In this document: in pieces, positions 1 to 5,675 of the stretch
How positions within the stretch are numbered: position 1 is the stretch's first letter
Layout of the letters: every line of letters starts with the position of its first letter
Assembly (NCBI GenBank): GCA_900556345.1
Contig: USOM01000069.1
Span: 1 to 5,777, forward strand
Source of the DNA: an uncultured Clostridium sp.
Lineage (GTDB): Bacteria; Bacillota; Clostridia; TANB77; CAG-508
Length of the DNA stretch: 5,777 nucleotides
Direction: 5' to 3'
The notes under the pieces: generated by a model
Database searches by the model: none
Told to the model about the DNA's origin: nothing
What the model saw: the letters and a program-made list of their open reading frames with translations, nothing else
Position numbers and translations under genes: made by a program

Positions 1-657
1 TCTATAACAGAATATATTAACTTCAAAACTGAGATAAAAGGATTGGAAAATATAAAAGGAATAAAAACAGGAGCCATAATAACATCAAACCATTTTAGTA
101 AAATAGATAACACAATAATTAGATATCTAATGCATAAAATTGGTAAAAAAAGAAAGTTTGATATTATAGTACAAGAAACAAATATATTTATGCCAGGATG
201 CTTAGGCTGGCTATTAAAAAACAATAGAACTATACCAATAAACAAAAGTCACCAATATATATCAACAAATTTCGAACCAACTTTAGAAAAGCTTTTTAAA
301 CAAAAACATTTTGTATTAATTTATCCAGAAGAAGAAATGTGGTTTAACTATAAAAAACCGCGTCCTGGAAAAATAGGTGCATATCATTATGCTTGTAAAT
401 ACAATGTTCCAATAATTCCTTGTTTTGTCGAAATGCAAAATACCGATAAAATAGGAGATGATGGTTTCTATGTTCAAAGGTATGTACTTCATGTAATGAA
501 ACCTTTGTACTCTGATACTTCTTTGGATTTTAAAGCCCAGAAAGAGGATTTAAGGAAAAGAGATTATGATTTAAAAGTTGCAAAATATGAAGAAGTTTAT
601 AAAGAAAAATTTGACGATAAATTTGAGATTACTGAGGATATTGCAGGTTGGAATTAA
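1..657 (+). CDS. PlsC-like lysophospholipid acyltransferase, 5' end missing
   Basis: The reading frame is open from base 1 with no stop, so the gene begins upstream and 218 codons are visible. A TTG at 43 is in frame, but it is the leucine of IKGLENIK, a stretch that normally precedes the acyltransferase core, and it has no ribosome binding site; I do not take it as the start. Family evidence: NHFSKID at codons 30-36 supplies the catalytic HX4D motif, NRTIPINK (about codons 75-82) matches the acceptor-binding motif II, YPEEEMW (about 108-114) occupies the place of motif III, and NVPIIPCF (about 134-141) is motif IV. Enzymes of this family move an acyl group onto a lysophospholipid, usually 1-acyl-glycerol-3-phosphate, at the inner membrane face. 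Motif III departs from the usual PEGTR, so the exact acceptor is uncertain. It ends in its own terminator and is separated from relQ by a promoter. Confidence 0.85.
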   Translation, partial: SITEYINFKTEIKGLENIKGIKTGAIITSNHFSKIDNTIIRYLMHKIGKKRKFDIIVQETNIFMPGCLGWLLKNNRTIPINKSHQYISTNFEPTLEKLFKQKHFVLIYPEEEMWFNYKKPRPGKIGAYHYACKYNVPIIPCFVEMQNTDKIGDDGFYVQRYVLHVMKPLYSDTSLDFKAQKEDLRKRDYDLKVAKYEEVYKEKFDDKFEITEDIAGWN

Positions 658-676
658 ATAAAAAAAGAACAGTTTT

Positions 677-727
677 AAATGAACCTTACTTATTAGGCAA
701 AACAGTTTAATAAGTAGGGTTCGTTTT
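677..727 (+). terminator. Long terminator hairpin after the acyltransferase gene
   Basis: Bases 677-695 pair with 708-726 as a 19-bp stem with two G-U pairs and a 12-nt loop. The core is GAACCTTACTTATTA against TAATAAGTAGGGTTC. The 3' side ends in TTTT (724-727) and is followed by T-rich sequence to about 765. The upstream flank is A-rich (655-667), so it might also act on the opposite strand. It lies 19 nt after the acyltransferase stop and most likely ends that transcript. Confidence 0.75.
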
Positions 728-813
728 ACATATTCTTCGTATTTTTATCCTTCTTAAATTTTTTTATAATAACTATGCATATATAGAAAAATATTAAAAA
801 TATTACATATTAA

Positions 814-842
814 TTGCAAAATTATATCCAATATGATAGAAT
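814..842 (+). promoter_or_regulatory. Extended -10 sigma-A-type promoter for relQ and the following genes
   Basis: TTGCAA (814-819) and TAGAAT (837-842) are separated by exactly 17 bp, and TGA (834-836) directly precedes the -10 box, giving an extended -10 element. The -35 matches the TTGACA consensus at 4 of 6 positions and the -10 matches TATAAT at 5 of 6. Transcription would start near 849, leaving a leader of about 90 nt before relQ. The position between the acyltransferase terminator and relQ fits. The rest of the 658-938 gap shows no gene that I can support on either strand. Confidence 0.6.
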
Positions 843-900
843 GACATTGGAAAAATTTACACAAAAACCACAAACACAACATCAAAAAAGAACAAACAAA

Positions 901-924
901 CATTAGAATAAATACAATCTAATG
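901..924 (+). other. Small hairpin touching the relQ Shine-Dalgarno
   Basis: CATTAGA (901-907) pairs perfectly with TCTAATG (918-924) around a 10-nt loop. The stem ends at the first base of the GAAGGAGGT ribosome binding site (924-932), so it would leave that site exposed next to a helix. The leader before it (about 850-900) is A/C-rich and looks unstructured. A 7-bp AT-rich stem may well be chance. Confidence 0.25.
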
Positions 925-938
925 AAGGAGGTAATTAT

Positions 939-1592
939 ATGGAAAAACAAACTCAAGAAAACCTAAAATTACTCAGCCTAGTTCCAATAGATGTACAAGA
1001 AAAAAAGTTTCAAACATTAATGTTAATATACGAAAAAGCAATGATACAAGCAAAAGAAGAACTAGAAGGATTTAAAGCAAGCTTAAAAGAAATCTACAAC
1101 TATGATGTAATAAGCAATATAGAAAGCAGAATAAAAACACCTGATAGTATAGTCAAAAAAATGAAAAAGAAAAATTATGACTTAAATTACGAAGAACTAA
1201 TAAAAAACATAAATGATGTAGCAGGAATACGAATAGTATGTCCATTTAAAACAGATATTTTCAAAATAAAAGAAGTAATAGAAAAAAATTCTAATCTCGA
1301 AATACTAGAAGTAAAAGACTACGTAAATACACCTAAAAAAAGCGGATATTCAGGGCTACATATAATAGCTCAAACGCCAGTAAACATAGGTGATACTATT
1401 GCTCAGGTAAAAGTAGAAATACAAATCAGAACAATGGCAATGGACTTCTGGTCTACGACAGAACACAAAATAAAATATAAAGCAAAAAACAAATTAAGTA
1501 TAATAGATTCAATAAAAATGGTTCAATATGCAAAAATAGTAAATAAACTAGATGAAAAAATCACAAAAATAAATTCAAAATATATAGGGTAA
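939..1592 (+). CDS. relQ: Small alarmone synthetase, RelQ type (GTP/GDP pyrophosphokinase)
   Basis: This is a 217-residue stand-alone (p)ppGpp synthetase: a Rel/SpoT synthetase domain with no HD hydrolase, TGS or ACT domain, of the length usual for RelQ proteins. Family members transfer pyrophosphate from ATP to the 3' OH of GDP, GTP or GMP in the cytosol. Motifs in order: SRIKTPDSIVKK (63-74) for ATP binding, NDVAGIRIVC (92-101) with the metal-binding Asp93, DY at 127-128, KKSGYSGLH (133-141) with guanine-stacking Tyr137 and His141, and VEIQIRTMAMDFW (159-171) with the catalytic Glu160, then TTEHKIKYK (173-181). The ATG is fixed by GAAGGAGGT (924-932) six bases upstream, a near-perfect ribosome binding site. 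The acyl-CoA ligase gene starts 18 nt downstream, so the two are probably co-transcribed from the promoter at 814-842. RelQ is favoured over RelP on length and motif form only, so the subtype is less certain than the enzyme class. Confidence 0.9.
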   Translation: MEKQTQENLKLLSLVPIDVQEKKFQTLMLIYEKAMIQAKEELEGFKASLKEIYNYDVISNIESRIKTPDSIVKKMKKKNYDLNYEELIKNINDVAGIRIVCPFKTDIFKIKEVIEKNSNLEILEVKDYVNTPKKSGYSGLHIIAQTPVNIGDTIAQVKVEIQIRTMAMDFWSTTEHKIKYKAKNKLSIIDSIKMVQYAKIVNKLDEKITKINSKYIG

Positions 1593-1610
1593 AAAAGAAA
1601 AGAGGATGTT

Positions 1611-3293
1611 ATGAATAAAAATTATGCATTAAACAGCTATGTAACAAAAGTCTCATCGATAAAAGAAATGTTAGAATTAGCAGTAAAAGAAGCAGGAGAT
1701 AAAAACGCATTCGAATATAGAGATGAAGTTAATCATGATAAAATAGTTGAAGTCACATACAGGGAATTTGTAAGAGATACTGATGAATTAGGAACAGCTC
1801 TAGCAAGTCTAGGAATGGCTGATAAACATATTGCTATGATTGGTGAAAATAGCTACAAATGGCTTACAGTTTATCTAACAGTTTTAAAAAGTAAAGGCGT
1901 ATTTGTACCAATAGATAGAGAATTACCTTGTAAAGACATTATAAATGTTTTAAAACATAGTGATAGTGAAGTTTTATTCTATTCCGAAAAATACGAAAAA
2001 TGGATACAAGAAATAAAGACAAATGTGCCAAATATCAAATTTTTTATAGGTTTAAGCAGACACGAAAATGATGGAAACATATTATCTTATGATATATTTA
2101 AACAAACTGGTAAAACTGTATTAGAACAAGGGAGCAAAATATATACAGATTTAAAAGATGATGAAAATAAGCTAAAATTACTTGTATATACATCTGGAAC
2201 AACAGGAGCTCCTAAAGGTGTAATGCTTACAGAACATAATTTAATAAGTGTGGTATATTATGGTTTACAAGTTGCAGATATTGGAAAAAAATGCCTATCT
2301 GTACTTCCATATCATCACACATATGAAGCTGTTGCTGGAATACTTGTAGAGCTACATAAACATTCAACAATATGTATAAATGACAGTTTAAAAAATGTAT
2401 TAAAAAATTTACAATTGTTTAAACCAGATTTTATCTATTTAGTTCCTGCATTTACAGAAGTATTTTACAAAAACATTTGGAACAATGCACAAAAAACAGG
2501 TAAAGATAAAATGCTGAAAAAAATGATACCAATAAGCAATGGCTTAAGAGCCACAGGAATTGATTTAAGGGCTAAGTTATTTAAATCAATACATGAAGCA
2601 TTTGGTGGAAATTTAAAAGAAATAATCTGTGGCGGTGCCCCAATTAGACCAGAAATAGGAAAATTCTTTAATGACATAGGAATAACTTTGTTAAATGGAT
2701 ATGGAATTACAGAATGTTCTCCACTTGTTAGTGTTAATAGATTGAAATTCAATGATAGCAATACTGTAGGTGTAGTTTTACCTTGTTGCAAAATCAAATT
2801 TGAAAACATAAATAGCGACGGAGACGGCGAAATTTGTGTAAAAGGCGACATTGTAATGCAAGGATACTATAAAGATGAAGAAAGAACAAACAGAGTTTTA
2901 AAAGATGGTTGGTTCAATACTGAAGATTATGGAAGCATGAACAAAAAAGGTCAACTTATAATAAATGGTAGAAAGAAAAACTTAATTGTATTAGACAATG
3001 GTAAAAATGTATATCCAGAAGAAATTGAAAATTACATTTTAGGAATAGATTATGTTGAAGAAGTTGTTGTAAAAGGAACTAAAAACAATATTGGACAAGA
3101 AGTATCACTTTGTGCCGAAGTATTTTTAAATGATGAAAAAGTTAAAGATATGAAAATAGAAAACATAAGTGAAAAATTAAAAGAAGATATTGCTGAAGCT
3201 TGCAAAGAACTTCCTACATATAAAAGAATTACAGATATAGAAATAAGAAAAGAAGAATTTGAAAAAACAACAACAAAGAAAATAAAAAGATAA
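1611..3293 (+). CDS. AMP-forming acyl-CoA ligase (long-chain fatty acid-CoA ligase-like)
   Basis: This is a full-length 560-residue adenylate-forming enzyme of the ANL superfamily. It should activate a carboxylic acid with ATP to an acyl-adenylate and pass it to CoA (or possibly a carrier protein). Visible motifs: YTSGTTGAPKG (193-203), the ATP-phosphate loop; GGAP (341-344) and NGYGITE (362-368), the adenine and acyl pocket; GDGEICVKG (404-412); WFNTEDYG (434-441) with ribose-binding Asp439; GRKKNLIVLDNGKNVYPEEIE (453-473), the hinge and start of the C-terminal lid; and TTTKKIKR at the extreme C-terminus, with Lys557 in the catalytic-lysine position although the usual Gly before it is Lys. 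Overall it resembles fatty acyl-CoA ligases, but the chain length or even fatty-acid specificity cannot be read from sequence. The ATG has AGAGGA (1601-1606) four bases upstream. It follows relQ closely and is followed by a nested hairpin before metK. No carrier-protein gene is nearby. Confidence 0.88.
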   Translation: MNKNYALNSYVTKVSSIKEMLELAVKEAGDKNAFEYRDEVNHDKIVEVTYREFVRDTDELGTALASLGMADKHIAMIGENSYKWLTVYLTVLKSKGVFVPIDRELPCKDIINVLKHSDSEVLFYSEKYEKWIQEIKTNVPNIKFFIGLSRHENDGNILSYDIFKQTGKTVLEQGSKIYTDLKDDENKLKLLVYTSGTTGAPKGVMLTEHNLISVVYYGLQVADIGKKCLSVLPYHHTYEAVAGILVELHKHSTICINDSLKNVLKNLQLFKPDFIYLVPAFTEVFYKNIWNNAQKTGKDKMLKKMIPISNGLRATGIDLRAKLFKSIHEAFGGNLKEIICGGAPIRPEIGKFFNDIGITLLNGYGITECSPLVSVNRLKFNDSNTVGVVLPCCKIKFENINSDGDGEICVKGDIVMQGYYKDEERTNRVLKDGWFNTEDYGSMNKKGQLIINGRKKNLIVLDNGKNVYPEEIENYILGIDYVEEVVVKGTKNNIGQEVSLCAEVFLNDEKVKDMKIENISEKLKEDIAEACKELPTYKRITDIEIRKEEFEKTTTKKIKR

Positions 3294-3299
3294 TTATAA

Positions 3300-3365
3300 A
3301 AGAGGCTTTTTAAGTAGGATGTTTCCTTAAATATTAAGGATAAATTACAAAAAAGCCTCTTCTTT
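3300..3365 (+). terminator. Nested hairpin between ligase and metK: terminator or attenuator
   Basis: Bases 3300-3311 (core AGAGGCTTTTT) pair perfectly with 3350-3361 as a 12-bp stem, followed by CTTT. Its 38-nt interior contains a second perfect 7-bp hairpin, TCCTTAA (3324-3330) with TTAAGGA (3334-3340). The strands between the two stems (3312-3323 and 3341-3349) form a large internal loop. The outer stem looks like a clostridial intrinsic terminator for the ligase transcript, although the trailing T-run is short and interrupted by C. There is no room for a promoter between it and metK, so metK must be read through it or transcribed from further upstream. That makes an attenuator or metK leader element an alternative reading. 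Confidence 0.6.
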
Positions 3366-3379
3366 AAAAGTAAAGGAGA
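3358..3379 (+). promoter_or_regulatory. metK: Hairpin sequestering the metK Shine-Dalgarno
   Basis: TCTTCTTTA (3358-3366) pairs with TAAAGGAGA (3371-3379) as a 9-bp stem with one G-U pair and an AAAG tetraloop. The 3' strand contains the whole metK ribosome binding site AAAGGAG (3372-3378). The 5' strand shares bases 3358-3361 with the outer stem of the preceding hairpin, so the two full helices cannot coexist. Geometrically this is a translational switch: outer stem formed leaves the ribosome site only partly paired, outer stem open lets it be fully buried. Function is inferred from pairing alone; no ligand or protein is implied. Confidence 0.4.
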
Positions 3380-3386
3380 ATTAACA

Positions 3387-4526
3387 ATGAAAAGATTATT
3401 TACCTCTGAAAGTGTTACAGAAGGACACCCAGATAAATTATGTGATTATATATCAGACAGCATATTAGATAGTTATTTAGAATTAGACCCATATTCACGA
3501 GTAGCCTGTGAAACTGTTGCTGGAAAAGGAGAAATTTATATAACTGGAGAAATAACTTCAAATGCAGAAATTGACATAGAACAAGTTGTAAGAAATGCAA
3601 TTAAAGAAATTGGATATTGTGATAGTAAAACAGACATAGATTATAAAACATGTAATATCATAATAAAATTATCTAAACAATCATCAGATATCGCACTTGG
3701 AGTTGATAAATCATTAGAAACAAAGCAAGGAAATCAAGAATTATTAGGTGCTGGAGACCAAGGATTAATGTTCGGATTTGCGTGTAATGAAACAGAAGAA
3801 TTAATGCCTCTACCTATATCTTTAGCCCATAAACTTGCTAAACAGCTAACATTTGTAAGAAAACAAAATATAATAGATTATATAAAACCTGATGGTAAAG
3901 TTCAAGTAACCGTTGAATATGAAAACAATAATCCCAAAAGAATTGATACGATCGTCGTTTCAACTCAACACAAAGAAAATGTAGATTTGAATATTCTGAA
4001 AAAAGACATAAAAAATGAAGTTATAAATAAAATAGTACCATCTGAACTTTTAGACGAAAATACAAAATATTTCATAAATCCAACAGGAAGATTTATAATT
4101 GGAGGCCCTCTTGGTGATAGTGGTTTAACAGGAAGAAAAATAATAGTAGATACCTATGGCGGATACAGTCGACACGGTGGAGGTGCATTTTCTGGAAAAG
4201 ACCCAACAAAAGTAGATAGGTCTGCAAGTTATATGGCAAGACATATTGCTAAAAATGTTGTAGCCAATGGATATGCTACTAAATGTGAAGTTCAGCTTGC
4301 TTACGCAATAGGTGTTGCACACCCTGTTTCTGTTTATGTAAATACTTTTGGAACAAATACTATATCTGAAGAAGAAATTAGTAAAAAAATAGTGAATAAA
4401 TTTGATTTAACACCAAATGGCATAATTAACTATTTAGATTTAAGAAAACCTATTTATAGATTAACTACTAACTATGGTCATTTTGGAAAAGCAAATTTAC
4501 CTTGGGAAAAAATTATAAATTTATAA
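3387..4526 (+). CDS. metK: S-adenosylmethionine synthetase (methionine adenosyltransferase)
   Basis: This complete 379-residue MetK makes S-adenosylmethionine from methionine and ATP in the cytosol, with release of phosphate and pyrophosphate; the family works as a tetramer. All signature motifs are intact: TSESVTEGHPDK (6-17) with catalytic His14 and metal-binding Asp16, GAGDQG (121-126), the ATP-binding hexapeptide, NPTGRFIIGGPLGDSGLTGRK (231-251), GGGAFSGKDPTKVDRSA (264-280), the glycine-rich P-loop-like signature, and the C-terminal YGHFG plus LPWEK. Length is close to the usual 380-400 residues. The ATG has AAAGGAG (3372-3378) eight bases upstream, and that site lies in a hairpin (3358-3379). 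Many Bacillota place an S-box (SAM-I) riboswitch before metK, but the 93-nt gap here is too short for one plus its terminator and I see no S-box core. The lysozyme gene follows after 16 nt. Confidence 0.97.
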   Translation: MKRLFTSESVTEGHPDKLCDYISDSILDSYLELDPYSRVACETVAGKGEIYITGEITSNAEIDIEQVVRNAIKEIGYCDSKTDIDYKTCNIIIKLSKQSSDIALGVDKSLETKQGNQELLGAGDQGLMFGFACNETEELMPLPISLAHKLAKQLTFVRKQNIIDYIKPDGKVQVTVEYENNNPKRIDTIVVSTQHKENVDLNILKKDIKNEVINKIVPSELLDENTKYFINPTGRFIIGGPLGDSGLTGRKIIVDTYGGYSRHGGGAFSGKDPTKVDRSASYMARHIAKNVVANGYATKCEVQLAYAIGVAHPVSVYVNTFGTNTISEEEISKKIVNKFDLTPNGIINYLDLRKPIYRLTTNYGHFGKANLPWEKIINL

Positions 4527-4542
4527 AAAGGAGATTTTTATA

Positions 4543-5559
4543 ATGTCAAAAAAGAAAATAATATTGCTTGTAGTTGTTTTAATAATAATTATTATACTTA
4601 CAATATTTGCTGTTGTCAAAATCAAAAATAAGCGAATTTCAAATCAGAGTAATGAAATTACACCTGATACTACAGCACCTATAATTGTATTAGGTGATTC
4701 ATATACAGTAAAAACGGGATATAATAAAAATTTATTAGATGTAATAATGAGTGCAGATGATGTTGATCAAAATCCTAAAAGAGAAATAATAGGAGAATAT
4801 GATTTAAACAATGCAGGAGAATATAATTTAACATACAAAATTGAAGATTCTGCAGGGAATGTAACAACAAAAGATTTTGTACTTAAAGTAAAAGATAATT
4901 ATAAATACACAGAAAGTGAAATATCGTTTCAAGATGCTGTTAAAAAATATAAAAATGATGCAACAAAACTTGGTATAGATGTTTCGAAATGGCAACAAGA
5001 TATTGATTGGCAAAAGGTCGCAGAAGATGGAGTTGAATTTGCAATTTTAAGAATGGGGTATCAAAATGGTTTTGATGGCGAGATATCAATTGATCCTTAT
5101 TTCGAAAAAAATGTAAAAGGTTGCATGGAAAATAATATACCAATTTCTGTTTATTTATCATCTTATGCAAAAACTGCTACCGAAGCTAAATCGCAAGCCG
5201 ATTGGATTTGTGGAAAATTAAAAGAGTATAATTATAGTAATGTAAATATTTCGTTTGATTGGGAAAATTGGAATTCTTTTAATAAGTTGGGACTTAGTTT
5301 GAATGATATAAATAATATAGCAGATACCTTTATGGACGAATGTGTAAACCAAGGATATAATGCAATGCTTTATGGTAGTAAAACTTACTTAGAAGCTGTA
5401 TGGAAAAATGAGAAAAATTACCCAGTTTGGCTTGCTAATTATGTTGATGAGACTTCTTATAGTGGTAAGTATAAGGTTTGGCAATTTAGTCAAACAGGTA
5501 TTGTTAGTGGAATTAAGGGGAAAGTTGATATTAATGTGATGTATGAAAGTTTCTCATAA
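4543..5559 (+). CDS. Membrane-anchored GH25 lysozyme with an Ig-like (DUF5011-type) domain
   Basis: This 338-residue surface muramidase should cut the N-acetylmuramic acid to N-acetylglucosamine bond in peptidoglycan. MSKKK is followed by a strongly hydrophobic segment (6-25) with no lipobox and no clear signal-peptidase site, so it is probably a membrane anchor with the rest outside. Residues about 43-117 form a bacterial Ig-like domain of the DUF5011 kind: it opens with DTTAPIIVLG and ends with NNAGEYNLTYKIEDSAGN followed by a beta strand. The GH25 domain runs from about 143 to 335: LGIDVSKWQ (143-151) with Asp146, ILRMGYQNG (168-176), SFDWENW (237-243) giving the catalytic DxE pair Asp239 and Glu241, PVWLANY (294-300), and VWQFSQTG (312-319) leading to KVDIN (327-331) with Asp329. 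The start has AAGGAG (4528-4533) nine bases upstream. The 16-nt gap to metK suggests co-transcription. A role in wall remodelling is more likely than phage lysis, since there is no holin or phage gene nearby. Confidence 0.9.
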   Translation: MSKKKIILLVVVLIIIIILTIFAVVKIKNKRISNQSNEITPDTTAPIIVLGDSYTVKTGYNKNLLDVIMSADDVDQNPKREIIGEYDLNNAGEYNLTYKIEDSAGNVTTKDFVLKVKDNYKYTESEISFQDAVKKYKNDATKLGIDVSKWQQDIDWQKVAEDGVEFAILRMGYQNGFDGEISIDPYFEKNVKGCMENNIPISVYLSSYAKTATEAKSQADWICGKLKEYNYSNVNISFDWENWNSFNKLGLSLNDINNIADTFMDECVNQGYNAMLYGSKTYLEAVWKNEKNYPVWLANYVDETSYSGKYKVWQFSQTGIVSGIKGKVDINVMYESFS

Positions 5560-5565
5560 TAAAAA

Positions 5566-5593
5566 TATGTATAATCTTTTGCTCTTATACATA
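5566..5593 (+). terminator. Weak AT-rich hairpin after the lysozyme gene
   Basis: TATGTATAA (5566-5574) and TTATACATA (5585-5593) are perfect reverse complements around a 10-nt loop, six bases after the lysozyme stop. The stem has one G-C pair and only a short T stretch follows (5595-5597). On the minus strand the hairpin would be followed by TTTTTAT, so it could serve that direction too. Position suggests the end of the operon; strength is doubtful. Confidence 0.4.
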
Positions 5594-5594
5594 C

Positions 5595-5657
5595 TTTAAA
5601 AATACATTAAAAAATGTGATAATTTGTCGAAAAACAATGTGAAAAATGTGATATACT
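5595..5657 (+). promoter_or_regulatory. Candidate promoter region of the terminal ATPase gene
   Basis: Two overlapping possibilities are visible. TTTAAA (5595-5600) and GATAAT (5618-5623) are 17 bp apart, and TGT (5615-5617) precedes the second box. Further down, TGA (5649-5651) directly precedes TATACT (5652-5657), a good extended -10 but with no recognisable -35 at 16-18 bp. Either would feed the start codon at 5676. In AT-rich DNA such boxes arise easily. Confidence 0.4.
5613..5651 (+). repeat. Three copies of AATGTGA in the promoter region
   Basis: AATGTGA occurs at 5613-5619, 5636-5642 and 5645-5651. The first and third are part of a longer shared word, AAAATGTGAT (5611-5620 and 5643-5652), 32 bp apart or about three helical turns. 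The third abuts and overlaps the TATACT box. They could be half-sites for a regulator or just low-complexity sequence. Confidence 0.3.
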
Positions 5658-5675
5658 AATGATGAAGGTGATAAT

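Noticed and set aside
43..45. TTG as start codon of the acyltransferase
   Set aside because: It is internal to the conserved IKGLENIK stretch, lacks a ribosome binding site, and the frame is open all the way back to base 1.
658..938. Small gene or structured RNA in the gap before relQ
   Set aside because: Apart from the terminator, promoter and small hairpin, I see no open frame with a ribosome site on either strand and no long stable fold.
2465..2851. 128-codon minus-strand open frame inside the ligase gene
   Set aside because: It lies wholly within a well-supported gene, has no recognisable motifs or ribosome site, and its composition is that of an antisense shadow. The shorter minus-strand frames within metK (3415-3600, 4125-4322) and the lysozyme gene (4828-5013, 4940-5170) are rejected for the same reason.
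3259..3300. Promoter at the end of the ligase gene (TTGAAA at 3259 with a downstream TATAAA)
   Set aside because: The spacing to TATAAA is about 30 bp and closer -10 candidates (TAAAAA) are poor, so I do not list it as a feature.
3294..3386. Canonical S-box (SAM-I) or SMK (SAM-III) riboswitch before metK
   Set aside because: The gap is too short for SAM-I plus terminator and lacks its core. A GGATG word recalls SMK, but the matching 3' conserved strand and the Shine-Dalgarno pairing to a 5' strand are not present in the expected order. Kept only as an unclassified leader.
5624..5657. TTGTCG (5624-5629) as -35 for TATACT (5652-5657)
   Set aside because: The 22-bp spacing is too long for a sigma-A-type promoter; the TATACT box is better explained as an extended -10 without a -35.
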